Of a stretch of 64,000 nt of DNA, positions 37,001 to 41,469 are shown piece after piece. This stretch comes from Antedon bifida (lineage: Eukaryota > Echinodermata > Crinoidea > Comatulida > Antedonidae). How positions within the stretch are numbered: position 1 is the stretch's first letter; the number at the start of each line of letters is the position of its first letter. Location: positions 18,600,001 to 18,664,000 of the forward strand of contig OY727097.1 of the NCBI GenBank assembly GCA_963402885.1. Direction: 5' to 3'. The position numbers and the translations under genes were made by a program. Under the pieces are notes generated by a model that saw nothing but the letters and a program-made list of their open reading frames with translations, had not been told where the DNA came from and searched no databases.

Positions 37001-38634
37001 ATTAATAATTAATACTGAATCCAACCATCACAGTAAAAAAAATTTAGAATTTCAATATTTAATATAAAGTGTGATATTTTACATGCTGACCTTAAATGAA
37101 ATGAAATTTCACATCAGGGCTTCAATATTTGTTATGTAGCATTAACATACCTGAGTATATCATTGACTTTTGATTGGTTCAATTTTGGGGAGGGGAAAGT
37201 GGTGGATCCAGGAGTTTGAAATAGTTAGTGGGTTGGAGGTGAGGGTCTAAAAACTTAACTTTATGTCTTATCTTTTGCATTGCAATTTTTAACTTGGGGT
37301 GGGTGGGGGCTTGGAGAAAGGGAGAGGGGTGGGATGGAGGAGTTTGAATCCGTCTATTGGTTGGGGCGATGGTAGCGGCAGTGTGGGTGGTGCTTGAGTG
37401 CATGCATTTGACACTCTATAGTGGATGATCGACCAAAATGTTGCAGTTTATTTTTTTGTGGTTATTGTCGGGGTAGGAGGGGGGGGGGTGGGGGTGGTAG
37501 TCGAAAGTGGTGGTGGATGGGCATGAGGAGCTTCAAAATAAGAGAGGAGTAATCTGTTGCAAAGATTAAAATTCACAACGATCTGATAATTTATTCAAAT
37601 TTCCAGAGGATATAACCTATAAAATGACATTAAAACGGGAATTACTGAATCTATAATTAAAAATATTGTTTTTATTTCTCACAACACAACTAGAACTATA
37701 TAAAACATTAAGAATTTTTCTGACCAATGAGTTTCAAATCAGATAATCAAAGAAAATAAAATGTTTTTACTAATATACCAACACTGCTTGTAGATTTTTA
37801 AATTACCCCAGTATTTTATTTTAGAAATCAATTATTAAACATTAGAACTACCTATTTTTAATAAATCAGCTAAAAAAATACACCACTTTGGTGAAGTAAA
37901 GTTTAGTTGCATTTAACAATTTAAAAAAAGTGAAAAACACCCCTTTTTAAATAAATAGAACATTTTTTCTATATGATGTCATGACGTCATCATGGCCAGT
38001 TGAATTCAAAAAGTCAGATTTTCATCTCTTTCGTAAAAATTTGCCTTTTAAAAGAGCGCGCACCTCGCTTTCTTGTGTCTAAAATTCTTAAAATTTTAAT
38101 TAATGTAATTATTTTGATAATTATCTTCTAAAATCTTGATGTTACATTTTGATGACATTATCATGTTAAAAATTGGATTAAAAATAGATTAAAATTTCTC
38201 ATCTATGCTACACTGTATATAACATATACAGTGTATTCCGTAAATGCTTTATGACACAAAATAGGTACAATTCAGCACTGTAAACATATTTAATTCATGT
38301 CATAGGATGGCATAATAATTGTCGCCGTTCATATTTTAATGTATGTGTATGTTGCGTTTGCACGGATAACCTGAACTTGTCAAAGTAACGAGTTCAAATC
38401 TAGTTCCAGATTCGAACTCTCCATAACAAATCCTGGCTACGGGCCTGTTATTTGTATATTATTGGTTTTATTGTTATAATTATAAAATAAACCTTAATAC
38501 ATATTCTTTTAAGATGGTGGGATTTACAGTCAGTCTTTCAATTGAGCTAGTACAGAACTATTCCAATTTTTTTTTTCAGGAGATCAAACCTTGCTTCAAA
38601 CTCTAGTCAACAGAAAGTCATAGCCAGCCAATAA
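960..38634 (+). CDS. RUBCN: Rubicon (RUBCN), 3' part of gene, 11 exons
   Basis: Rubicon binds the PI3KC3/UVRAG-Beclin 1 complex and GTP-Rab7, and restrains autophagosome and endosome maturation on late endosomes. The joined exons (960-1013, 6387-6497, 11314-11483, 16176-16256, 18505-18578, 18697-19000, 19569-19630, 26564-26717, 27691-27784, 31798-31873, 38580-38634) give 410 visible residues with every GT-AG phase consistent. Visible residues 1-55 are Ser/Thr-rich linker. From about 110 the match to vertebrate Rubicon is close: [13 protein letters not shown], then [61 protein letters not shown], and a final Cys/His cluster [13 protein letters not shown]...CKKCERI. These are the zinc ligands of the Rubicon-homology, Rab7-binding domain. 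The tail after the last ligand is only about 20 residues and lacks the acidic end of vertebrate Rubicon. The 5' exons (RUN domain) are outside the window. RUBCNL/Pacer is the alternative family member, but the SPISPD-WAPPRPQ-like linker favours RUBCN. Confidence 0.93.
1640..2215. repeat. Diverged tandem array with an inverted first unit
   Basis: Units of about 110-135 bp containing AGGTCAAGGGTCATCGAT, a TTATAAGGTTCGTAAAAGC-like segment and a CGTAGAGGGCGTAGATGC-like segment recur at about 1745-1855, 1880-1990, 2010-2120 and 2155-2210. The block 1655-1705 is the reverse complement of 1805-1860, so the array starts with a fold-back. Non-coding, in a RUBCN intron. Confidence 0.65.
2260..3560. other. 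Intron sequence, nothing recognised
   Basis: AT-rich RUBCN intron sequence. Short open frames here have biased, low-complexity translations and no match I recognise. No splice-bounded exon that fits the gene's phase was found. Confidence 0.4.
3563..4666. mobile_element. Fold-back DNA transposon, 1.1 kb, complete
   Basis: Inverted arms of about 300 bp (3571-3868 and about 4373-4658) run from the end motif GGTCCTACTAAACACCAC through GCAATAAATCTTACCACC to GAGGCGCTACCGATG. The flanks CAGCCCGG (3563-3570) and CAGCCCAG (4659-4666) are a likely 8-bp target duplication (7 of 8 match), as in hAT-like elements. The 500-bp centre is AT-rich and non-coding. The same family is broken up at 42270-50605, where the family ends reappear. 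Non-autonomous. Confidence 0.85.
4670..6060. other. Intron sequence with a simple repeat only
   Basis: Apart from the 15-bp array at 5292-5365 and the looser TCATC-rich stretch before it (5090-5290), nothing is recognised in this part of the RUBCN intron. Confidence 0.4.
5292..5365 (+). repeat. 15-bp tandem repeat, about 5 copies
   Basis: The unit TTCATCCCCAACTCG is repeated three times perfectly, with variant units (AAGTCG, AAGTCAG) at each side. The 200 bp upstream contain degenerate CATC-GAAGTCAAA units and look like an older, eroded part of the same array. Confidence 0.85.
6075..6122 (-). ncRNA. PLE-type hammerhead-like hairpin
   Basis: Read on the minus strand, CTGAAGA is followed by a perfect 7-bp stem GCTGTCC/GGACAGC with loop GAGCA, then GAAAC and TGTC. 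This is the order of a hammerhead ribozyme core (CUGAUGA, stem II, GAAA, short stem III, cleavage site), with one base off in CUGAUGA. Minimal hammerhead motifs of this kind are known from Penelope-like elements. No reverse-transcriptase frame is seen beside it, so it would be a stray terminal fragment. Activity is doubtful. Confidence 0.4.
6387..6497 (+). CDS. RUBCN: RUBCN exon b
   Basis: Flanked by acceptor TTTATAG and donor GTAACA. It reads [20 protein letters not shown] followed by [16 protein letters not shown], continuing the Ser-rich linker. It enters in phase 1 and leaves in phase 1. Confidence 0.8.
7285..8135 (+). repeat. Three diverged copies of an 80-bp module
   Basis: AAGTCTGTYACAGAYATTT, a T-rich run and TGTGTGCATTTACTTTACA recur in order at about 7285-7368, 7945-8015 and 8056-8135. 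They are non-coding and lie downstream of the decayed gene on its minus strand. Confidence 0.7.
8135..9740 (-). pseudogene. Decayed ORF of the 6.97-11.09 kb element, unrecognised family
   Basis: Reading down the minus strand: a coiled-coil-like stretch (about 9530-9300: [14 protein letters not shown], then [19 protein letters not shown]); then about 9090-8970 with [16 protein letters not shown] and [10 protein letters not shown]; then 8862-8590, open for 90 codons ([57 protein letters not shown]); then 8310-8135, a C-terminal-like segment ([20 protein letters not shown], then [18 protein letters not shown] and a stop). Stops and frame changes separate the blocks. The coiled coil, a GTAD motif and an M-T/S-D-R-C motif recall a recurrent uncharacterised protein family of invertebrate genomes. 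I cannot name its enzyme activity. Confidence 0.6.
10479..11080. mobile_element. TTAA-flanked MITE (piggyBac-like), 594 bp
   Basis: TTAA at 10479-10482 and 11077-11080 flank a segment whose ends are AGGCCAGGTGCGGGCA and, in reverse complement, AGCTCAGGTACAGGCA (12 of 16 match). It sits inside the right TIR of the 4.1-kb element and, removed, restores that TIR. Non-coding. TTAA target choice is typical of piggyBac. Confidence 0.8.
11314..11483 (+). CDS. RUBCN: RUBCN exon c
   Basis: The acceptor TTATGTGCAG is followed by [20 protein letters not shown] and later [17 protein letters not shown], ending in phase 0 before GTAATT. The vertebrate counterpart has the same LPAAS-LEWLV-EHDAPQ pattern just before the LLPIPDSLPISPD block. 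The first residue is completed by the last base of the previous exon. The downstream open frame past 11483 is intron read-through. Confidence 0.9.
11530..11740. repeat. Palindromic ACCGTATTT repeat, MITE-like
   Basis: GGCAGCAGAAA at 11570 pairs with TTTCTGCTGCC near 11665, and GCAGCAGAAACAGGCCC follows at about 11722. Between them ATACCGTATTT recurs in both orientations five times. A small fold-back, just after exon c, non-coding. Confidence 0.55.
11740..12640. other. Intron sequence, nothing recognised
   Basis: AT-rich with T runs. A fragment near 12150 (GGTTATCCGCAAGG) resembles the ends of the repeats at 32836 and 33722 but is too short to assign. Confidence 0.35.
12645..12905 (+). repeat. 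Minisatellite, unit about 110 bp, 2.4 copies
   Basis: The unit begins AAAGCAGTTGTGGTTGCTA, contains ATGCTATTATGCTATTGAAG and a TATGGGTTTAGTGTTACT-like stretch, and ends CTGCTATAGCTTAG. Copies start near 12647, 12740 and 12835. The first two are nearly identical and the third is more diverged. The inner GCTAT words form a second-order repeat. Confidence 0.8.
13393..13490 (-). repeat. tRNA-like SINE
   Basis: On the minus strand a box-A-like TGGCTCGGTTG and a box-B-like AGATCGAGTCTCAC are spaced as in a tRNA-derived Pol III promoter. They are followed by an A-rich tail (poly-T at 13398-13407 on the + strand). No paired acceptor stem is visible, so this is not a working tRNA gene. Confidence 0.5.
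13605..14345 (-). pseudogene. LINE reverse-transcriptase C-terminal remnant
   Basis: Minus strand, in order: [20 protein letters not shown] followed by [42 protein letters not shown], then [20 protein letters not shown] and [20 protein letters not shown] up to [16 protein letters not shown]. This is the region after the YADD motif plus the C-terminal domain of a non-LTR retrotransposon. Several frame changes and stops separate the blocks, so it is dead. The 5' part, with the catalytic motifs, is absent. It lies antisense within a RUBCN intron. Confidence 0.8.
14556..14957. mobile_element. Palindromic MITE with TTAA ends
   Basis: TTAA (14556-14559 and 14954-14957) flanks ends AGGTCCATTTATACTA and, reverse-complemented, GGCCCATTTACACTAGG. 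The element folds on itself over most of its 394 bp; near the centre TCAAATGACGTCATGATCA mirrors TGATCATAACGTCATTTGA. Non-coding. Confidence 0.8.
14954..15586. mobile_element. Second TTAA MITE, abutting the first
   Basis: It starts directly after the shared TTAA at 14954-14957 with AGCCCCCTTCCCTAC and ends at 15582 with the reverse complement of AGACCCCTTCCCTGC, then TTAA (15583-15586). The 625-bp inside is non-coding and ends in GGCCTAGC-type repeats near 15380. Confidence 0.75.
15655..16105 (+). repeat. 450-bp dispersed repeat, copy 1
   Basis: Runs in parallel with 17093-17590: a TTACACCTGCATAGCCTRTCA-like start, AAAACAGAAATCAGGCAAAA, CGCTTAAAATTGCCTGAAAC, ACGCATGCGTTATATGCGCT, and CATCGATTCCTGGCCATAAGG-like end. 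Non-coding. It ends about 70 bp before exon d. Confidence 0.75.
16176..16256 (+). CDS. RUBCN: RUBCN exon d
   Basis: The acceptor TTTTTCACAG is followed by 27 codons beginning [18 protein letters not shown], with donor GTAAGG. The block corresponds to LLPIPDSLPISPDD in vertebrate Rubicon. Both boundaries are phase 0. It lies directly downstream of one copy of a 450-bp repeat. Confidence 0.93.
16741..17693 (+). repeat. Three cassettes with (GACC/GACA)n microsatellites
   Basis: ACAATGCATAGTGATACCGG, then GACCGACAGACAGACC runs, then ACATAGTGAACTATAGAGTCG and CGTCCACGCRACTAAAAA. The cassette recurs at 16741-16857, 16960-17038 (end partly lost) and 17600-17693. Identical flanks around each array suggest the cassette, not only the microsatellite, was duplicated. 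Confidence 0.8.
17093..17590 (+). repeat. 450-bp dispersed repeat, copy 2
   Basis: Same module order as 15655-16105, with insertions such as the GCGCGCAAAAACCTG stretch. This copy lies inside the TIR element 16499-18444, whereas copy 1 lies outside it, so the two did not arise by one insertion of that element. Confidence 0.7.
18505..18578 (+). CDS. RUBCN: RUBCN exon e
   Basis: A poly-T tract and acceptor TTTACAG precede [20 protein letters not shown], which matches the RGNLEWAPPRPQIIFNVH block that opens the Rubicon-homology domain. The donor is GTATGT and the exon leaves in phase 2. Confidence 0.95.
18697..19000 (+). CDS. RUBCN: RUBCN exon f (zinc sites, core of RH domain)
   Basis: The largest exon in the window. 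It encodes [45 protein letters not shown], then [15 protein letters not shown] and LNILDQCR. The CxxC pair and the C-x(n)-CxCC cluster are the first zinc ligands of the Rubicon-homology domain. The acceptor is TTTATAG and the donor GTAAGT is a perfect consensus. Confidence 0.97.
19569..19630 (+). CDS. RUBCN: RUBCN exon g
   Basis: The acceptor ATTTTTAG is followed by [20 protein letters not shown] and donor GTAAGT. It matches the helix RLLRVQL-HMKNMFKTCRLAK in vertebrate Rubicon. It leaves in phase 2. Confidence 0.95.
19928..20850. repeat. Palindromic element, copy 1
   Basis: The left block (19930-19990, AACACCTAAATAAATTCCTG) is mirrored by the right block (20725-20775, CAGGAATCTATTTAGATGTT). 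A 470-bp part (20383-20850) is repeated at 22245-22840, including TTAGATCGTTTTTAGGATTT and TGTTGGAAAAACCATAATTAG-like words. Non-coding. Confidence 0.65.
20055..20305 (+). repeat. Tandem duplication, unit about 120 bp
   Basis: AACATTTTTGTGTACGAAAA, then AAACGTTTCGCGGATGAAAA, ACAACAGCGCCACCTGTCGTC and CTCAGTTTCATTT occur twice in a row, at about 20057-20180 and 20189-20300. The second unit has lost about 15 bp. A short open frame runs through both units, but its translation is repeat sequence. Confidence 0.8.
20935..21610 (+). repeat. Tandem unit of about 380 bp, two copies
   Basis: AACTGGCCATATG-TGACGTCACAACAT-like, TGAATTCATATCTACA, TTATTAAAAA-like and GGTAACCTTCAATTCTGAAGA occur in the same order at about 21127-21250 and 21484-21605, preceded each time by TTAATTGAGCAA and AAATCGGGCAC-like words. 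Related segments lie at 33480-33600 (inverted) and 37970-38060. Confidence 0.65.
22245..22840. repeat. Palindromic element, copy 2
   Basis: Repeats the order of 20383-20850 with many substitutions and carries an added hairpin at 22700-22815. GGCCTAGGC-type words cluster at 22400-22490. Confidence 0.65.
22700..22815. repeat. Hairpin with arms of about 45 bp
   Basis: TAATGGTACAAACAATGGCA and GGTGAATGATGAAAGGTTA on the left are mirrored by TAACCTTTCATCATTCACC and TGCCATTATTTGTACCAT on the right, with a loop of about 29 bp (22742-22770). The inner 19 bp are perfect. Copy 1 of the surrounding repeat has only the right arm. Confidence 0.85.
23762..24340. mobile_element. MITE with 30-bp perfect TIR
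   Basis: The ends read AGGGTATGTTCAGACTCACA then GCGTTAAGGT, and the right end 24310-24339 is the exact reverse complement. The 579-bp inside is non-coding; subterminal words GCCGCGGATTAGCGTTA and AACGCCACGGATTACC are also mirrored. A target duplication is not evident. Near-identical TIRs suggest a fairly recent insertion. Confidence 0.85.
24497..26074. mobile_element. TIR element, 1.6 kb, with internal fold-back
   Basis: GTAAAGCCCAA opens at 24497 and its reverse complement closes at 26074. An inner inverted pair, 24828-24890 (CTATGGGCGGCCATTAGGGC, CAAAATAGACAAACGTTGCC) and 25440-25505, flanks an 18-bp tandem array. No transposase frame; the open frames at 24816-25058 and 25344-25649 are read through the inverted arms. 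Confidence 0.65.
24948..25043 (+). repeat. 18-bp tandem repeat, about 5 copies
   Basis: The unit GTAAGGACAAAAATTGCC recurs with C/A and G/A changes (CGTAAGGACAAACATTGG, CGAAAGAACAAAATTGCC). One arm of the surrounding fold-back ends just upstream. Confidence 0.85.
26075..26560. other. Intron sequence, nothing recognised
   Basis: AT-rich lead-in to RUBCN exon h with no repeat match inside the window. Confidence 0.35.
26564..26717 (+). CDS. RUBCN: RUBCN exon h
   Basis: The acceptor TTTTCCATAG is followed by [40 protein letters not shown] and [11 protein letters not shown], with donor GTAAGT. It matches the HLTEDLHLYSLNDL...KGELGPRLAEL segment of vertebrate Rubicon. The preceding 6.9-kb intron is filled with palindromic repeats. 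Confidence 0.96.
26760..28480. other. Intron sequence, nothing firm
   Basis: Apart from exon i, this part holds a short ATTCAATTCAATTCAATT run at 28038 and a dinucleotide-like TATA tract near 26850. The short open frames at 27035-27292 and 28107-28295 match nothing I know. Confidence 0.35.
27691..27784 (+). CDS. RUBCN: RUBCN exon i (zinc site)
   Basis: The acceptor TATTTTTTAG is followed by [20 protein letters not shown] and [11 protein letters not shown], with donor GTTGGT. The C-x2-C...C-x2-C and the later H and C are conserved zinc ligands; the vertebrate form is [24 protein letters not shown]. Confidence 0.97.
29170..29368. mobile_element. Palindromic MITE
   Basis: The left half (AGATATTGCCTGC, AATATAAGATTTGACATCCC, CGAGGGAATGATATTATGTT) is mirrored by the right half (AACATAATATCATCCCGAGG, GGATGTTAAATCTTATATTT, GGCGATATCT). 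The centre has GGGAATATATATATCCC. Nearly the whole 200 bp can fold. Non-coding. Confidence 0.85.
29815..29885 (+). repeat. tRNA-like SINE or tRNA pseudogene
   Basis: Box A TGGCGCAGCGG fits the Pol III consensus and box B AGTTCAAATCC is one base off, spaced as in a 71-nt tRNA. The first seven bases (TCCGTGG) do not pair with the last seven, and no 5-bp anticodon stem is clear, so a working tRNA is unlikely. Confidence 0.55.
30470..31500. other. Intron sequence, possible weak TIR pair
   Basis: ATTGTCCCTGTGAC at 30470 and GGGGGACAATTG at 31308 are weakly mirrored and might bound an old element, but the match is too short to call. The rest is AT-rich and non-coding. Confidence 0.3.
31505..31582 (-). 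repeat. tRNA-like SINE with A tail
   Basis: On the minus strand, TGTCTTAGTGCT (box-A-like) and CATGGTTCAAATCCTAC (box B GGTTCAAATCC, perfect) are followed by GGACC and an A-rich tail (seen on the minus strand as poly-T). A related layout is seen at 40391-40477 and 13393-13490. Confidence 0.65.
31798..31873 (+). CDS. RUBCN: RUBCN exon j (last zinc cluster)
   Basis: The acceptor CATTTTAG is followed by [20 protein letters not shown] and RIKA, with donor GTAAGA. The four Cys pairs and a His match [20 protein letters not shown] in vertebrate Rubicon. Confidence 0.96.
31880..32830. other. Intron sequence, nothing firm
   Basis: Positions 32340-32480 repeat AAATTATGCCAGATTTG-like words three to four times; otherwise nothing is recognised. 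Confidence 0.35.
32830..33800. repeat. Segment between direct repeats of about 75 bp
   Basis: TTATCTGCACTTTGGCGGAT with AACTCCTTGTAATTGT at 32832 and TTATCCGCACTTGGCGGATA with ATCCCTTGTATTTGT at 33728 are direct repeats, each followed by a CTTTCTTTTTTT-rich stretch. Between them, 33440-33610 is an inverted relative of the 21127-21250 unit. Could be two insertions of one element or a composite. Confidence 0.5.
34315..34430 (+). repeat. 110-bp dispersed repeat, copy 1
   Basis: ATGCTACACACTGTATACAA, ATAGTGTATTCTGTAAAT and GGTACAATTCAGCACTGTAA followed by ACATATTTAA. The same order occurs at 38205-38302, in the same RUBCN intron. Confidence 0.8.
35270..36990 (+). repeat. Degenerate tandem array, unit about 200-250 bp
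   Basis: Each unit has CTGACCTTGTAAATAGGTCA, TTTGAGGTCAAA, a TATAGTGTTACCTTAGCAAC segment, TTTCTATGTGTAACTAAGG and a GGGGTTTTTCATGAATA-like segment. Units begin near 35285, 35595, 35800, 35925, 36085 and, after an inserted MITE, 36820. Decay is strong and uneven, so the array is old. Confidence 0.7.
36197..36766. mobile_element. TA-flanked TIR element with CCGCTTACGGGAGGT words
   Basis: TA at 36197-36198 and 36765-36766 flank ends CAGTTGAACCTCTCGTAAGT and, in reverse complement, CAGCGGCCACCTCCCGTAAG. GGCCGCTTACGGGAGG recurs several times near both ends (36250-36280, 36580-36600, 36650-36675, 36735-36762). TA target and CAG ends fit a Tc1/mariner-type MITE. It interrupts the tandem array 35270-36990, so it is younger than the array. 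Non-coding. Confidence 0.75.
37180..37560 (+). other. G-rich purine tract on the RUBCN sense strand
   Basis: Runs of G3 to G10 are dense: GGGGAGGGGAAAG, GGGTGGGGGCTTGGAG, AAAGGGAGAGGGGTGGG, GGAGGGGGGGGGGTGGGGG. Several groups of four G-runs lie within 40 bases, which allows G-quadruplexes in DNA or in the pre-mRNA. The opposite-strand open frame here is low-complexity Pro/Thr/His and not a gene. Confidence 0.6.
38205..38302 (+). repeat. 110-bp dispersed repeat, copy 2
   Basis: Same order as 34315-34430, with about 20 bp missing in the middle (AATATGCTG part). It lies 280 bp before the last coding exon. Confidence 0.8.
38580..38634 (+). CDS. RUBCN: RUBCN last coding exon
   Basis: A poly-T tract with TTTTTTCAG precedes [17 protein letters not shown] and a TAA stop at 38632-38634. 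The first base completes an Arg codon with the previous exon. The tail is polar and short. The sequence match to other Rubicons stops here, so the exon call rests on phase, a strong acceptor, distance to poly(A) signals and the absence of another candidate. Confidence 0.8.
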
Positions 38635-39062
38635 AAGTGACGAAAAAGAAGATGTAGATGCACAGCACAGATTTAACCAGCTATATGTGAAGAATGTAAA
38701 GAACATTACTAGAAATTTAAATCACACTAACACCAATATTTATCTATCTATAAGTGAAATATATTCAATTACTTAATTTATAAATTGTGTTTTAATAATA
38801 GGATACTGTGTTTTTAAACACAGTATTCCATAAGATTTTGGAAGCAGTTTACTTTATTTAATTTTAGCTACTGGGAGAATTTTTACAGTGGTCATTTTAC
38901 AAATAAATGTGTCACTAATTTTAAGATGGTGCAAAATAACATGCATACTTTTAATATCGATTTCTAGAATTGGACTTGTTTTATCATACTGTAGTTATCA
39001 AATAAATTTAAAATGACACTAGTAATGAATTTTTAAAAATAAGAACCTACTGTATAAATAAA
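38635..39062 (+). other. RUBCN 3' UTR and candidate poly(A) signals
   Basis: AT-rich sequence after the RUBCN stop with AATAAA at 38902-38907, a second at about 39001 and a third at 39057-39062. Any of these could end the transcript; none can be chosen from sequence alone. Confidence 0.5.
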
Positions 39063-39279
39063 GCAGCTTATTTCTCAAAAGTATCCTAGACAAGATACAG
39101 ATTAGGATCTTTACAAGCACAATCATGAATACTATAATAAATTTAAAACATATAAATAAATACTATATATTATAATATATATTAAATTTACTTAAATATT
39201 TTTGTTTTTTGTGTTTCTTTTGTGCTGAAATAGATCTTTTTAACCAACTTGTTTTTTTTACCAGCCTTAATAGCTGCCA

Positions 39280-39660
39280 TGGATTTCAAACTAGCCAAAA
39301 TTCTACTACCTCCCATTGTACCCATGTCAAAAAATACATATAATAGTTATTTGGCCCATTAAAACAAGTCATGTGGCCATATTATTTTTTTTAATAACTA
39401 TTGAGAAATTTTTGTGTCATGATTATCAACATTTATACCACTTCTAATGAGTTTATTTTCTCCGATATTGTTAGCAAGTATTTCAATTTGATACATGATT
39501 TTCCAAAGCCAAATTTCTTATGAGATGCAATCATAAAAGGTCTTTCAATACTGTCAAGTCCTTTTGAAAGTCAAGCGATATCACACTAAGGAAAACCTTA
39601 CTGCTACCAGTCCTGCTATTTGATCTGGACTCGAGACAATAGAATTACATTCTATATCAG
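39280..39660 (-). pseudogene. Decayed LINE reverse-transcriptase fragment (L1/Tx1-like)
   Basis: Frames on the minus strand give SPDQIAGLV (the Q-x-G-F-V region), SLDFQKDL (motif A relic), SIERPFMIASHKKFGFGKSC and the trailing EILANNIGENKL. The order F-D-S-I-E-x-P-F-M...K-K-F-G-F-G is typical of Tx1/L1-type reverse transcriptases. Many stops and frame changes; short and old. Confidence 0.45.
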
Positions 39661-40390
39661 GACAATAGATGTTTCATAGTTACTAAAACGTCAGATCTAA
39701 ATAAACTGAAATTATAATTTTAATATTTATTTTTGCCGTCTGTAGTAGTTATTTATTTATTCATAGGAATCAAATTTATATCGGTACATCCATTTAAAAA
39801 AATGAAATTACAAATAACATAAGCCACAAAGTTCTACATACCATCAAAACATTATGTAAATACATAATAAATAATAAATAAATAAAACAAAAACAGAACA
39901 ATAAAAGTATAGGATATTTTTAAAAAACTAAAACTTACAGATTACAGATACAATACTCATATAGAAGTCTGTATCTTGTTTTCTATTAATTAATGATTTT
40001 ACGTTTGAGAGAGATAATGCTGATAATATTGTACATCTAGTAACCCATGCTTTCATTAAAAAAATCAAAAATTTTTCCTAATGTTTCATTCTCAGTGAAT
40101 AAATTGTCTAGCATAAAGTGGTGTTATAATTCTTGAGATCCACAATTAAAATTATCCCAATACATACTTAAATTATGGTATATGAAGTTGTTCTTAAGAT
40201 CTAAGTATCATCATAATATACGCCGTGGTTAGGATTCCGGAACTCAACTGCCCATTGTAACAGATTCAGACAGAAACTATTCACTGTGAACTAAAACCTA
40301 AAACTAAAAAAAAAAACATCCCTCTAGGCAATGGTGGGTAAAGACGATGATGGATAAGGACGATGGTGAATAAAATACAATTTTTTTAAT
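39660..40390. other. Intergenic sequence, nothing recognised
   Basis: AT-rich DNA downstream of RUBCN without repeats matching elsewhere in the window. Confidence 0.35.
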
Positions 40391-40477
40391 AAAAAAAAAA
40401 TTGATTGAGAATTGAACCTACAAAACCACTAGACCTCTAGCCGCAGTACCACACCACTAAGCCAGCCAACCAGTCGG
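40391..40477 (-). repeat. tRNA-like SINE with A tail
   Basis: On the minus strand, box A TGGCTTAGTGG is perfect and box B GGTTCAATTCTC is close, followed by ATCAA and a tail that appears as poly-A on the + strand at 40391-40400 (T-rich on the minus strand). A Leu/Ser-type D-arm is suggested by GGCTGGCTTAGTGGT. No acceptor pairing. Confidence 0.6.
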
Positions 40478-40479
40478 AA

Positions 40480-41325
40480 AAATTGGTGTTAAACTGCACT
40501 GTACATGAGGTTATCAGAATGTGCATGCATGAGCGATTTTATATTGACCAGTCAATTGCGTTGATGATGTATTAATAGCACTAAGCCAAAATGTGTTCTC
40601 TATCTCCTCCTAAGCTGCAAGTCCGATACTAGCGCCTTTTTATTCCCCTTTCATTCCCCTTTCTCCATTAGTCTATATTAGAATTGCAAATTTGTACAAA
40701 AAATGTTTTTTTTAGACCAATTTTTTGCAACTGCCGAACCTTGAGTTCGGTAATTCTCTGCCATTTTCCTACGTCACAATTTATCGATACGAGACAGCAG
40801 CACATGTGATAAGCTGCAGTTTTAATATCTATTAAGGTTCAATATGTCCTAGGAAGCACGTTATTTCATGAAAATTATGCTGTATTTGACAGTTATTGTA
40901 AAATTTACACAAGCCGTGCTTGGAAACTAAGAGATGAAATTGTATCACAACTTTGAACTGTTTTATTTTAAAAATGTGTGTTTTCTTTTCCACTGCTGTT
41001 GCAAAATTAGTAGTTTTAGTTTTAAAATAAGTTTTGTAATAGCGTTTAGTCAAATTTTATGTTGTTATAGTTCATAATCAAATATGAAAAATGTTTTAGT
41101 TTCAGTTTTTATTTTCCATTGTTTTTGTATTAAATTTTGTAATTTGTATGGACGCACCATCTACGCATGTGTGCCACTGTTAAAAAAGTGTTGTTCCAAT
41201 ATTATTATTATAGCCAAAGAATAGTATACTTAGGAAATGCAAAAACAAATTTGACCGTCTTATCTATGAAATGTTGTATATCAGACAATTAAAACCTAGT
41301 CTGAATAAACAAAGTGACTCTGTAA
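40480..41325. other. Intergenic sequence, nothing recognised
   Basis: No coding match. The open frame at 40832-41053 (minus) has no recognisable motif. Confidence 0.35.
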
Positions 41326-41330
41326 AAGCA

Positions 41331-41418
41331 GGGAAGAGTAATTTAACTCTTCCCTGGTAAAAGCTAAGCTTTTCATTTGATCATGGAGGAAAAAATAAAT
41401 TTATTTTTTCCTCCATGA
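41331..41418. repeat. Two hairpins upstream of the PLE
   Basis: GGGAAGAGT...ACTCTTCCC (41331-41354) is a 9-bp stem with a 6-nt loop. TCATGGAGGAAAAAATAAA and its exact reverse complement (41381-41418) form a perfect 38-bp palindrome. Both lie in the 150 bp before the PLE frame. Confidence 0.85.
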
Positions 41419-41469
41419 TTTGACAGGATGTTAGACAATAGGTCTTTTGACCCTTGGCTTGTGCTATTT

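Noticed and set aside
41381-41418. Bacterial-type transcription terminator
   Set aside because: A perfect palindrome, but the context is a eukaryotic retroelement; a terminator reading has no support.
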